NCBI GenBank assembly: GCA_965224745.1 | Contig: CBDCZY010000003.1 | Span: 310,001-374,000 of the forward strand | From: CBDCZY01 sp965224745 | GTDB lineage: Bacteria; Pseudomonadota; Gammaproteobacteria; Methylococcales; Methylomonadaceae | Direction: 5' to 3' | Length of the DNA stretch: 64,000 bases | Part shown: in pieces, positions 37,624-46,782 of the stretch | Layout of the letters: the number at the start of each line of letters is the position of its first letter | How positions within the stretch are numbered: position 1 is the first letter of the stretch | Made by a program: the position numbers and the translations under genes | The notes under the pieces: generated by a model | Databases searched by the model: none | Seen by the model: only the letters and a program-made list of their open reading frames with translations | What the model was told of the DNA's origin: nothing

Positions 37624-38073
37624 ATGAAAAGAGTACACATCCACATTGCAGTAGAAAACCTGGAACAAAATATAGCGTTTTACAGCACGATGTTTGGCTG
37701 TCAGCCTACCGTACGACATGAAGACTATGCAAAATGGATGCTGGAAGACCCATGCGTTAATTTTGCAATTTCCAATCGCAGCACCCAAACAGGACTCGAC
37801 CACCTTGGCATTCAGGCTGAAAACGATCAGGAATTAGAGGAAATTAAACACTGCCTGGATGCCACACAAAGCCCAATCAAAACTCAGGATCAGGCGGGAT
37901 GTTGTTATTCACGCTCCGATAAACACTGGATCACCGATCCACAAGGGATTGCCTGGGAATCTTTTCATACACTCAATGAGATTCCAACTTTCAATGACCA
38001 AAAAACACAATCAGATGGAGAGAATCCATTTGCCGCCAGTCCTGCCGAAAATAAATCATCATTGTGTTGCTAA
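37624..38073 (+). CDS. arsI: ArsI/CadI-type glyoxalase (VOC) family protein, probable C-As lyase
   Basis: A 149-residue VOC-fold protein. The N-terminal unit MKRVHIHIAVENLEQNIAFY, the segment DYAKWMLEDPCVNFAISNRS, GLDHLGIQ, the vicinal cysteines in GCCYSRSDKHW and the ending WITDPQGIAWESFHTL match ArsI/CadI proteins. ArsI cleaves the carbon-arsenic bond of trivalent methylarsenic and aromatic arsenicals using Fe(II) and O2. Metal ligands are probably the His of HIHI, the His in LDHLG and a Glu in AWESF. The start at 37624 has GGAG at 37613-37616; a longer frame upstream overlaps arsR and is not credible. The C terminus ends SSLCC. Confidence 0.88.
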   Translation: MKRVHIHIAVENLEQNIAFYSTMFGCQPTVRHEDYAKWMLEDPCVNFAISNRSTQTGLDHLGIQAENDQELEEIKHCLDATQSPIKTQDQAGCCYSRSDKHWITDPQGIAWESFHTLNEIPTFNDQKTQSDGENPFAASPAENKSSLCC

Positions 38074-38112
38074 CGGTACGGTCCTTATCAATCAACTAAT
38101 GAAGGAAGCATC

Positions 38113-38592
38113 GTGTTAAATGTTTTTGTAATCTGCACTGGCAACTCGTGTCGCAGTGTAATGGGAGAAGCCTTATTTAATCATTATGGGCAAGGCCGCA
38201 TCAAAGCTTTTTCGGCGGGCAGTCATCCTGTTGGAAACATTAACCCAGGGGCATTAGCAACGTTGAAAAGATTTGGTTTGCAAACTGAAGGCTATAAAAG
38301 TCAATCCTGGAAGGATTTTGAAGACCAGACAATGGATATTGTTATTACTGTTTGTGATAACGCTGCTAACGAATCTTGTCCCATTTATCTTGCCAAAGCT
38401 GTTCATGCACACTGGGGCGTATCAGACCCAGGCCACCTTAAAGGTACTGATGAAGAAATTATTTCGGCTTTTGATAACACCTATCAAACGCTGTTGTTGC
38501 GCGTAAACAAGATGCTGGCATTGCCATTAGAAACAATGCCACCTGAAAAGCTGAGTACCGAACTCAATTCGATAGGAAAACTGACAAATTAA
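38113..38592 (+). CDS. arsC: arsenate reductase ArsC, low-molecular-weight phosphatase type
   Basis: A 159-residue enzyme converting arsenate to arsenite. The phosphatase-like P-loop is ICTGNSCRSVMGEAL near the N terminus and the redox cysteines lie in ITVCDNAANESCP, with the general acid Asp in SDPGHLKG. This is the thioredoxin-coupled (Staphylococcus pI258-like) class. It starts at GTG 38113 with a GAAGGAAG ribosome binding site. It is the last recognisable gene of the ars set. No arsenite exporter gene (arsB, acr3 or arsP) is present downstream before the palindromic repeat and strand change. Confidence 0.92.
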   Translation: MLNVFVICTGNSCRSVMGEALFNHYGQGRIKAFSAGSHPVGNINPGALATLKRFGLQTEGYKSQSWKDFEDQTMDIVITVCDNAANESCPIYLAKAVHAHWGVSDPGHLKGTDEEIISAFDNTYQTLLLRVNKMLALPLETMPPEKLSTELNSIGKLTN

Positions 38593-38680
38593 GGCTTCTT
38601 TGACTCAGAATCGGATCAAGCAGTAACACTATCGTTAAAGGCGCTAAGACTATCCGAATTCGCTGCTTCAGAAAATTCGT

Positions 38681-38824
38681 TTAAGAGCGCGGATTCAATG
38701 TTATACGAATTGTCTTCAGGCGTAGCAACAGGCACATAGCATGTTACGAAACTCTTACTACACCGCAGAAGACGGACAAAATTACAAGTCAAAACTCGTA
38801 AATTATTGAATCCTCGCTCCTCAA
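38681..38824. repeat. 144-bp palindromic intergenic element (copy 3)
   Basis: Terminal arms TTAAGAGCGCGGATTCAATG (from 38681) and the complement of the end at 38824 are imperfect inverted repeats. Read on the minus strand, the whole element aligns with copy 2 over most of its length, including TTTTGTCCG, GCTATGTGCCTGTTGCTACG and TGAAGACAA. It closes the metal-resistance island. Confidence 0.7.
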
Positions 38825-38860
38825 TCTAAGCTAGATGGTTAATACGACAATAACACCGGA

Positions 38861-40411
38861 TTACTCGAATGTAATTCTTATACCTTGCCTGACTTTATCT
38901 GGGCAAGTCAAACTAGCTAACCCATGGCTTGTACTGCTTAAGCAATGCAAGGCACTTTCATCCGTAGCATTAAACACTTCATCGACAAAATAAGCTGTTT
39001 TTATAACGCCACCTTTTAAATCAATTTGCCCAGATGCATCCATATAAACTACATAAAGAGTTTCATTGATTGGGTTCCAACCTTGTATAGCAGACGTACT
39101 AAATTGGCTATTAGGACTCCAATAGAAATAAGTTGATTTGGTATACCAGCGGTCGGACAAAGGCACACTGGCAATGTTTTCCCAATTTGGAATTGCCCTG
39201 AGTAACATCATGGCATGGGTATGAACTAACTGACCTCTGTTATTTCTTGAATCAACCTGGCTTTCGCCATACCAACCAAACCAAGAACCTTGGGAAGCAG
39301 CAATGCCCGCACCGTTAAAATGCTGCATCATGTAACGCTCCCCGACTGCACCAACATCGTTAGCTTCACCATGAAACGTATATTCGGTTTCAACAGCAAC
39401 TCGATTTGCCGGAATAAAACCGCCGCTAATATTTTTATAAATAGGCAGACCTGTACTGGCGTCGTAATCATTGGAGGATAGGCCATTTTTTACAGGGCCT
39501 AAATCTTCTATTGCAAAACCACCTGATTCGAAATAATAATGGTCTAGTGGAAGTGAATTACTGGCAAATGCTTTCGGCAAAATATCATTTTCGTAGGGAC
39601 TCCAGATATTACCAGAGACCTTAATGGGGCTTCCTTTTCGACCGTTAGTGCTCTGCGCGGCTTCCGTAATTTGCCTTATAAAAGATAACTGGCCTTCCTT
39701 CCAGCTTGAAAAGGAACCCTGATCACCATACTCTTTATTGAAGCAATCCGGTTGTACTCTGCCCACTTCGTCCAAAAACATTTGGTCATAGAAGCCTGTT
39801 CTCAACGATGTTATTGTTTGCTCTACCATCTTTTGAACAATGAAGCGACTTTGAAAATTAGCCACAGGCGCAAACTGATTGCCAGTAAACCAGTTGGTCT
39901 GAAACATCCGCTTTGCATCTGCCATACTGGACGAGGCTGAAAAATTGTTATATTCAGAACTCTTGGCGCAAGCAAAGCCTTTAAGGTGTTCGAGAGTAGC
40001 ACCATCGAGATCGAAACTTACACCAGCACGCTTCGAAAAATCTGAAGAACTATTTCCTGCTGTGTCTGAATAAGCAAAGTTATACGTACCCTTACCAGGG
40101 AAAGTCAGCAAAAGAGGCGCATTGCCGGCATTAAAATTCATGATACGTTTTAATCCAGCATAGTCACTTGGCATGTCTCCATTCAAGTAAAATGAAGTTG
40201 CATCGTAAGACATGGCCGCTGCATGTTTAAACATAACCAGGTAGTTTGCTTGGTTCGGATCCCAACTATTAAAGCCAAAGTTTAGTATGTGATGATGAAA
40301 CAAAACATTCTGATCTACAGTTGATGTGAGTCTTGCCGGTGTAGCCGGTTGAACATTGAAACTCGCAAGTACGAGCATGACCGACATTAAATGTCGCTTC
40401 TTATAATTCAT
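38861..40411 (-). CDS. exported protein of unknown function, possibly glycosidase-like
   Basis: A 516-residue protein with a signal peptide (residues 1 to about 24). I chose the ATG at 40411 because AAGGAAA lies just upstream; the frame is open 27 codons more. The body has alternating hydrophobic strands and helices such as GLKRIMNFNAGNAPLLLTF, GFYDQMFLDEVGRVQPDCF and ESGGFAIEDLG, with isolated acidic residues at strand ends (LDEVG, ETEYTFHGE) as seen in TIM-barrel glycoside hydrolases. No family signature is certain. Four C-terminal or scattered cysteines could form disulfides. Position beside GH16 and other exported proteins supports a carbohydrate role, by inference only. Confidence 0.65.
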   Translation of the reverse strand: MNYKKRHLMSVMLVLASFNVQPATPARLTSTVDQNVLFHHHILNFGFNSWDPNQANYLVMFKHAAAMSYDATSFYLNGDMPSDYAGLKRIMNFNAGNAPLLLTFPGKGTYNFAYSDTAGNSSSDFSKRAGVSFDLDGATLEHLKGFACAKSSEYNNFSASSSMADAKRMFQTNWFTGNQFAPVANFQSRFIVQKMVEQTITSLRTGFYDQMFLDEVGRVQPDCFNKEYGDQGSFSSWKEGQLSFIRQITEAAQSTNGRKGSPIKVSGNIWSPYENDILPKAFASNSLPLDHYYFESGGFAIEDLGPVKNGLSSNDYDASTGLPIYKNISGGFIPANRVAVETEYTFHGEANDVGAVGERYMMQHFNGAGIAASQGSWFGWYGESQVDSRNNRGQLVHTHAMMLLRAIPNWENIASVPLSDRWYTKSTYFYWSPNSQFSTSAIQGWNPINETLYVVYMDASGQIDLKGGVIKTAYFVDEVFNATDESALHCLSSTSHGLASLTCPDKVRQGIRITFE

Positions 40412-40813
40412 ATTAGTTTCCTTGTTATCTAGATTAGAGAGCATTCTATTCAACGCCACTTTCCAGCCTATCCTCGGGTACACACTACACAAAGCTAAAC
40501 TGGCAATTTAGGGTCAGATCTTGCAACAAATGTTTTATGGCGCGTTTTTTATAAAAAAACAAAACCGTTGCACTTTAATACTAACATGAGTTATTGTCAA
40601 ATCTAAGTCATGTCCAATCTAAAATGAGCCTGAAATAAGGTGGTTCTTTTAGAGTAAAAATTTATAGTTGATAAAGCTTATAATAGAAATACCGGGTTAC
40701 TTTCTATATACTTTCCACTCATGCAGAGTGTTACCCTTCTGCAAAGAAATAACAATAATTGAAAAACGTCATGGCTTAGTCTCTGGGATTGTTTAATATG
40801 TTAGGAGGTTAAA
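40412..40813. other. divergent intergenic region between two exported-protein genes
   Basis: 402 AT-rich bases between divergently read genes, so promoters for both should be here. A TATACT at 40708-40713 is a plausible -10 for the gene at 40814, whose ATG-equivalent TTG start region is preceded by AGGAGG at 40803-40808. Nothing else recognised. Confidence 0.4.
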
Positions 40814-42580
40814 TTGAAAAAGGTAATTATTCTTATAACAATGCTGCTTTTTGCTTCGATCGCGATAGCTGAAAATGAAGCAGTTTATAACGAAGCAACA
40901 GGTTTAGTTGAAATTCCTGTCCTTTCCGTTAAGGGGCAGTCAGAAAAGTATTCTGTCACTTTGCAGCAACAAGAAGAAACAGAGAACTTAACTTTTGCAG
41001 TGACCGATGCGGTACCTGATCCCACCAGTGAGTCTTCGACAAACGAAGCGACTTTTGATCCGGAAAGTGGAGCCGTTATTATTCCAACGCTAATGGTTTT
41101 GGAACAAGGTGAACCGTCTGTCAAAACTTATTCTGTTGAACTGCAACAAACTGAAGAATTAATCTTTAAGGTTTCGCAGGCAGAACCCATATTAGCTTTA
41201 CCAACCAATACTTTTAATGGTATTGCCTCTGAGACCGTGGGTTTCTCGGTCTCTGCAAAAGCAGCAACCAAGAGGTGTTCTGGTAGCCCCAGCCAAAACC
41301 TTGCTACCGCAAGGCAGAGCTTTAAAACCATGTGTGGTGAAACGTGGAATGATCAGAAGCATGTTTGCGACTACAAACCAGATGGATTTCACTGTAGTGG
41401 CAATGTCTCTGCTTCAAAAACGCCCGAGACTACCCGTTCAACTACCTCTAACCCGGTAGCATCCGGTTCATCCAGATGTACAGGTAACCCCAGCCAAAAT
41501 CTTGCTACCGCAAGGCAGAACTTTAAAACCAAGTGTGGTGAACCGTGGAATGATCAGAAACATGTTTGCGACTACAAGCCAGATGGATTTCATTGTAGTG
41601 GTAATGTCTCTGCTTCGACAACGCCAGCGCCTACCAATCCGACTACATCAAACTCACCCGCCACCAATCCTGATTGGTGTACTGGCACGCCTGACCGCAA
41701 TAGGGATGTAGCAAAAAGAAACTTTAGAGATGCGTGCGGACAAACCTGGAACGACCAGCTGGGGCACATCTGCGAATCGAAGTCTGATGGATGGCATTGT
41801 AGTGGTAATAGAATTTCTTCGAATGGGTCTGAATTACGTGCACCTCGATCGGTGAAGGCAACTCGCTTGCATCCAAAAGTGGTTGCCATCGAGTGGGAGA
41901 CCATTGGTATACATTCCGTACTTTATGACATATATCGGAATGGAAAAAAAATCGGTTATTTAAGTCCACAACGCTACGCATATGATCATGGAGAATACCC
42001 ATCTACCTTTCTCTACGTTGATAAAAATGCGACAGGAAATCCTACATATCAGATTGTTGCATATAATTCTAGAACTCGTAGCCCAAGTTCCAATGTCGCT
42101 GATCCCTTGAACACGACTCGTGCTCGTACACTAGTAAGTAGCACGGGAAGCTACAACAATCTAACTAGAGGTGTTTCCACTCAAGAAACGGTTGAGGTAG
42201 ATGTATCAAGAGATATTAGTATGAGGAGCACAGTAGATATTTCAGATGGAAATGGCAATTATCTAGGAACTATGACACAGACCTATAATGGAGACAAAGT
42301 CACTTCAACGATTGACTCAGTTTACGGATCGTCTTATGAAGTTGATCTTGACCCCGTCTATGCTTATGAAGGATTGAATGGAGGTGGATTGGTGCGCGCT
42401 GAAGTTGGGTTAGGTGTTGTTAATGTTGGAGATGTGGTACTTAGTGAGTTTCCCCCTAAACCAAGAGGAACAACCACTCCTGGAGGTGGTGGTGAATGTG
42501 AAAATTGCCCTCCTACGCCGACTCAGCCTCCTTATGTTCAAGATTGTCCGAGTGGTGGTGGTGAATGTGTAGGGCCGTAA
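40814..42580 (+). CDS. exported protein with three tandem four-cysteine modules and an FN3-like domain
   Basis: A 588-residue exported protein; signal peptide residues 1-19 (ending SIAIA). An AGGAGG lies just before the start, which is a TTG. Residues about 22-120 contain two copies of a beta-rich unit (NEAVYNEATGLVEIPVLSV and NEATFDPESGAVIIPTLMV). Three modules follow at about 154-197, 221-264 and 288-332, each with the pattern CSG/TG.P..N...AR..F...CG..WNDQ..H.C..K.DG.HCSGN, giving four invariant cysteines. The first two modules are about 93 percent identical in DNA. An FN3-like domain (about 345-435) resembles those of the GH16 protein downstream. The C terminus is rich in Gly, Pro and Cys. 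Family not recognised; probably surface-located. Confidence 0.7.
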   Translation: MKKVIILITMLLFASIAIAENEAVYNEATGLVEIPVLSVKGQSEKYSVTLQQQEETENLTFAVTDAVPDPTSESSTNEATFDPESGAVIIPTLMVLEQGEPSVKTYSVELQQTEELIFKVSQAEPILALPTNTFNGIASETVGFSVSAKAATKRCSGSPSQNLATARQSFKTMCGETWNDQKHVCDYKPDGFHCSGNVSASKTPETTRSTTSNPVASGSSRCTGNPSQNLATARQNFKTKCGEPWNDQKHVCDYKPDGFHCSGNVSASTTPAPTNPTTSNSPATNPDWCTGTPDRNRDVAKRNFRDACGQTWNDQLGHICESKSDGWHCSGNRISSNGSELRAPRSVKATRLHPKVVAIEWETIGIHSVLYDIYRNGKKIGYLSPQRYAYDHGEYPSTFLYVDKNATGNPTYQIVAYNSRTRSPSSNVADPLNTTRARTLVSSTGSYNNLTRGVSTQETVEVDVSRDISMRSTVDISDGNGNYLGTMTQTYNGDKVTSTIDSVYGSSYEVDLDPVYAYEGLNGGGLVRAEVGLGVVNVGDVVLSEFPPKPRGTTTPGGGGECENCPPTPTQPPYVQDCPSGGGECVGP

Positions 42581-42642
42581 TGCAGATATGTAAGTTGGAT
42601 TAGCAAAGGAGGCTGTGCAAGTATTACCAAAAATTTATAGTT

Positions 42643-42686
42643 CCCACGGTCTCCGTGAGAATTTCTACATAGACGCTCCTGCGTCT
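42643..42686. repeat. pair of short REP-like hairpins
   Basis: CACGG-TCT-CCGTG at 42645-42657 and GACGC-TCCT-GCGTC at 42672-42685 are small perfect stems in the 274-bp gap before the GH16 gene. The phrasing (TTCCCACGG..., then GACGCTCCTGCGTC) resembles REP-like hairpins seen scattered in many proteobacterial genomes. Confidence 0.5.
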
Positions 42687-42854
42687 CGTAAAAAGGGGGC
42701 GTAATAATCTTCACTAATAGGAAGGATGTGGATACATTCAATGGACAAGCTTTAGACGGCACAGCCAATGTTACATAACTGACCACTGTCAACTCTCTTT
42801 TGGGCTTTTAAATCCTGATGAAAATTTGAAATGGAATAAATTTGGAGAACAACA

Positions 42855-44402
42855 ATGTTTCGCGAAATACAAATTAAAATTGCAATGCTATTTTTGGCGC
42901 TGTTGACAGCCCCGTCAAATATCAGTGCTGCTCAAGTCGCCCCGACGAATCTTCAGGGGCATGAGATCATTGATGCAGGAGGGGTGACTCTTACGTGGAG
43001 AGCAGCAAATGGCGCCGCTGGTTATAATGTGTATCGCAATAATCAATACCTGACGACAGTAACAAGCCCACCGTATGCCGACTATGGTTTGAATGGTGAA
43101 TATACATACTATGTAACAGCGTTTGACCAGTCTAAGCAGCAATTCTCGGGTCGTTCCAATGAAATCTCAATTTCTACGTCTCCATACCCTTTTGATCCTC
43201 CAGTTGATCCTAATGTCGACATTGTTGCTCCGGATGGTCTTTTAACACGTGAAAATAACGAGGGTGAGGTGATGCTCGGTTGGCTGCCTGTCGCTGGGGC
43301 AGCGGGATACAATGTGTATCGCAATGAGGTATACCTCGATACAGTCATGGTTAACGAAACGTACACTGACAACAATCCATTAGTGGGCAGTAACGAGTAC
43401 TACGTTACTGCATTTGATGAATCTAGAGAACACTTTAGCGAGAAATCAGAAACCATTATTCACATATCCCACCAGATACCAGAAGTTCCGCTACCCTACG
43501 TCCAGCTTGTAGACCCCGAATCAGAATCAATTCCCGGTGCCAACGTAAGTGGTTATGATTTGGTTTTTAGTGATGAATTCAATGGATCAGAACTTAATCA
43601 GTATCGTTGGAACAGTCAGCTACGTTGGGATGGTGACTACAATGGTGAACGATACGAATACCGTGTAATAAATAACGAAAAACAGTTTTATGTTAACATT
43701 TACAGCAAAGATCAAGAACACCTGAGCACTGTAGTATCCAGGTATAATCCATTTGAGTTTAATGGCAATCGCCTAGCGATACGTGCAATACGCAATCCAT
43801 TAAAAACGGGGGATGGTAACAGAAGCTTTGGTCCCCTACGAGATATGGTCTCCCAGCAACATTTCCTGTCAGGTGCAATCTCTACTTTTGATAAGTTCTC
43901 GCAACAGTACGGATACTTTGAAGCACGGATGAAAATTCCAAGCCACACTGGCACCTTCCCTGCTTTTTGGTTACACCATCAAAATAGAAATAGTCCACGA
44001 AAAACAGAAATCGATATCATGGAAAATCTTGGCCATGACTCTAGGTATATCTACAATACCTTTCACGCCGATGATGAGCAAATCAAACCACAACCGCAAG
44101 GACAAATCTTCTCTGGTGTTGACTATGCCGAAGATTATCATGTATACGCAGTAGAATGGGAGCCGGGACGTATCACATGGTTTATTGATGGTGAACAAGT
44201 CAGTCAGCTGGAAAACGTAAAAGTTAACTATGAGAGGCTGTATCTGATTATCAACCTTGCTATGGGCGGTAACTTTACAGGTTTGCCCACCAACCTGGGC
44301 GGACTAGGTCGTGATTATCCAAATGAACAGGATCTTATGTCTGAAAACTTTCACAACCCGGCCTTGGAAATTGATTATGTCAGGGTTTACAGTCGAAGGT
44401 AA
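42855..44402 (+). CDS. secreted glycoside hydrolase family 16 with two FN3-like domains
   Basis: A 515-residue exported enzyme. A signal peptide (residues 1 to about 25) precedes two FN3-like modules (about 29-112 and 130-207) that share GYNVYRN..YL.TV. The GH16 domain begins near residue 233 (DLVFSDEFNGSELNQYRW). Its catalytic motif EIDIMENLG places the nucleophile at Glu385, the assisting Asp at 387 and the acid/base at Glu390; GYFEARMKIP and AFWLHHQNR flank it. GH16 enzymes cut beta-1,3(4)-glucans such as laminarin, agar or related galactans; substrate cannot be told here. GGAG lies before the ATG. A terminator follows, so it is probably transcribed alone or with the upstream gene. Confidence 0.9.
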   Translation: MFREIQIKIAMLFLALLTAPSNISAAQVAPTNLQGHEIIDAGGVTLTWRAANGAAGYNVYRNNQYLTTVTSPPYADYGLNGEYTYYVTAFDQSKQQFSGRSNEISISTSPYPFDPPVDPNVDIVAPDGLLTRENNEGEVMLGWLPVAGAAGYNVYRNEVYLDTVMVNETYTDNNPLVGSNEYYVTAFDESREHFSEKSETIIHISHQIPEVPLPYVQLVDPESESIPGANVSGYDLVFSDEFNGSELNQYRWNSQLRWDGDYNGERYEYRVINNEKQFYVNIYSKDQEHLSTVVSRYNPFEFNGNRLAIRAIRNPLKTGDGNRSFGPLRDMVSQQHFLSGAISTFDKFSQQYGYFEARMKIPSHTGTFPAFWLHHQNRNSPRKTEIDIMENLGHDSRYIYNTFHADDEQIKPQPQGQIFSGVDYAEDYHVYAVEWEPGRITWFIDGEQVSQLENVKVNYERLYLIINLAMGGNFTGLPTNLGGLGRDYPNEQDLMSENFHNPALEIDYVRVYSRR

Positions 44403-44875
44403 CACAGGAGCTAGGCACAGCTTTCGTGGAGAATTCGCTTTTCGAAAGCTACAAACCAGGGGCTGGTTAAATCCAGACCCCTACTAATATTTTTATTTAA
44501 GAGAGTTTATGAATGGGCACAAATAGGGTTATCGTTTCATCAGTCTCTACCACTACTGACTGGTTAAGCAATAAGCAGAGGCTTAAGTTACTTGGATATA
44601 AGCTAAATCAGCAGCAATTGAGACTGCTTTTCCCACCCCATAACTTAGGCTATGAAACATCCTAACCGTTTATCATCACCTCAGTTACGATGTATCCCGA
44701 AGCACCGTTTTGATGAGACGGTGATCCGCCACCAAGGCGACTTTAGTGCAGCCACTTCATGCTTCTATTCAACAAAAACGAAAACCCACAAAACCCAGTC
44801 AAGCCATACAACTGGAGTTGCAATTTGATTAACCTGACAGCAGTGGTCTTTAACGTCAAAAATGGGAGAAAAATT
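44403..44875. other. intergenic region after GH16 gene
   Basis: 473 bases. The first 100 hold a GCTTTCG/CGAAAGC inverted repeat (44421-44450) and the terminator described separately. The rest contains no credible coding frame; the frame open before 44876 is an upstream extension of the next gene. The promoter of that gene should lie here. Confidence 0.45.
44459..44500 (+). terminator. rho-independent terminator after GH16 gene
   Basis: AGGGGCTGG (44459-44467) pairs with CCAGACCCCT (44474-44483), leaving one bulged base and a 6-base loop, followed by a T-rich tract (TATTTTTATTT, 44490-44500). Confidence 0.75.
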
Positions 44876-46687
44876 ATGCACATCAAAAACAATTTTGTAA
44901 CTGTTTCTTTGATTCTTGGAGCATCTGTAACAGGACCGGTTATAGCGAGTCCAGCCAATTTATGCGAAACAAGAGTCACTGATCGAAATGCAAGGATAGT
45001 CGAGAAAATAGCTAAACCAGCTTATCTGGAAACCTATCAGGATCCGGCATTTGGAACTTCAGTGACACGCATCAGCAATACTCAGCATGGCGGCGTTATC
45101 AAAACCATGTACAACACGATACAAGCCTGGAACGCAGATGAAAGCAAGCTGATTCTCTATCACACCGGTACCGAAGGAGCCGGACACCACCTTTACGACG
45201 GACAAACCTATGAACATATTCGTAAGCTGGATATCGTGCCGCCGGATTTAGAAGAAGTATTCTGGGACCCAAAAAGTGCGGACCACCTTTTCTACATACA
45301 AAAATATCCTGTGACAGATGAGTTTTACGATACCCTGGTTCGCTACAATGTGAACACAGAGGAAAAGCAAAAGATTGCTGATATGGGTGAGGTTTGCGGC
45401 CATCCGCCACGTTCTGGAGGCTCCGCAACATCCGGATCCGACGTACAAGCAATGTATGGTGATCATATTGGCGTTCGTTGTAACAATAATGCCTTTGACG
45501 ATAATACGACTGATCAAACTTTTTTCGTCAATGTCCGTACAGGCGCAGTTAGCAATCAGGTCGTGATTGACCCCTCTCAACCGGTAGCTGGTAATACTTT
45601 TGGCTATGCCAACAACATTTCAGCGTCACCCACTCCGAGTAATCAACGGATATTGCTACAAGGTTCTGTTTTTGATACAAATATGAATCTATTGCATAAT
45701 TTAGATATAAGCTATAGTGGTTTCCTAGGTGCTGATGGAAATTCGTATACGGTACCTAAGCCTGAACATAATACGGTTGGTCGTTTACCAAATGGGCATG
45801 ACACCATGTTTTCGGTAATCTATAACCCATCAGAACTTGGTTGTAATGGAGACCCGGGTCTCGGAGTGGGATCACTTGTTTCTTTTGATATGGAAACGGG
45901 TGCTTGCCGGGTGATTGTGGGACAAAGCAATGGATGGGGCTACCCACAAAGTGGAACTCATGTTTCTGCAATATCTGAGGCCAATCCTGGCTGGGTAGTC
46001 ATATCCACTATTGGGTATGGTCATTATGATTACTTTGACAATGGAGAGGAAGCACCTCTTCTATTTTCTGAAATCAGTCTGACTTACGCTGGAGAAGAAC
46101 CTAAGACTTGTCGTTTAGCTCATGCACGAACATATGCAAAAGATGCTCAAAATACCTCTGGATACAATGCTGGTTATTTTGGAGAGCCGCACCCGGTAAT
46201 CAGTCCGTCTGGTACACGTGTTATTTTTAGTAGCGATTGGTACGACTCAGGTTCAGTTGATACTTACGTTATTGATCTTGAAGAATCAGGAAATATTCCG
46301 TCTCCTGTTCCAAATGATCCTCAAACACCCGAGACCAACCCTCAACCTGCACAACCCTTACCGGTGGTGGAAAATAACCAGGGTGATGAACAAATAGCTA
46401 TTGGTCAACCCACCTATAATTATGGTGAAAAAATACAAGTTGACTTCTCAGGTTTGATAATCAGCGGAAATCACCGTATTACCATTGCGCCAGTAGGAAG
46501 CCCCGATGCACAACTAAAAATGTGGCTATATACTAATGGCACACAAAAAGTATCTGAGACAAGCCCCAGCAGTGGAACTGTCAGCTTTCTCAGTCAATAC
46601 GTTGGTGTGGGTCAATTTGAAGCCCGACTCTTTGCCAATGAAAGTGAAGTAGCAACTGTTCGTAAATTGTTTGACGTTACTCAATAA
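44876..46687 (+). CDS. exported propeller-like protein of unknown function
   Basis: A 603-residue exported protein; the ATG at 44876 has GGGAG upstream and opens a signal peptide (residues 1 to about 25, ending VIAS). The central ~430 residues look like a beta-propeller resembling oligogalacturonate-lyase or TolB-like blades: AWNADESKLILYHTG, EEVFWDPKSADHLFYIQKY, HPVISPSGTRVIFSSDWYD. A Pro-rich linker (about residues 480-505) leads to a C-terminal beta-sandwich-like domain of ~95 residues (IAIGQPTYNYGEKIQVDFSG onward). Function unknown; its neighbours suggest a polysaccharide-related or surface role. Confidence 0.68.
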   Translation: MHIKNNFVTVSLILGASVTGPVIASPANLCETRVTDRNARIVEKIAKPAYLETYQDPAFGTSVTRISNTQHGGVIKTMYNTIQAWNADESKLILYHTGTEGAGHHLYDGQTYEHIRKLDIVPPDLEEVFWDPKSADHLFYIQKYPVTDEFYDTLVRYNVNTEEKQKIADMGEVCGHPPRSGGSATSGSDVQAMYGDHIGVRCNNNAFDDNTTDQTFFVNVRTGAVSNQVVIDPSQPVAGNTFGYANNISASPTPSNQRILLQGSVFDTNMNLLHNLDISYSGFLGADGNSYTVPKPEHNTVGRLPNGHDTMFSVIYNPSELGCNGDPGLGVGSLVSFDMETGACRVIVGQSNGWGYPQSGTHVSAISEANPGWVVISTIGYGHYDYFDNGEEAPLLFSEISLTYAGEEPKTCRLAHARTYAKDAQNTSGYNAGYFGEPHPVISPSGTRVIFSSDWYDSGSVDTYVIDLEESGNIPSPVPNDPQTPETNPQPAQPLPVVENNQGDEQIAIGQPTYNYGEKIQVDFSGLIISGNHRITIAPVGSPDAQLKMWLYTNGTQKVSETSPSSGTVSFLSQYVGVGQFEARLFANESEVATVRKLFDVTQ

Positions 46688-46782
46688 ATTATCAACAAAT
46701 CGAAAACTTCAGAACATTTTATTTTAATCATAAACCGGGTATCATGTCTTATCTGCAAGAACCACTCAGGCCACATGTTCAC

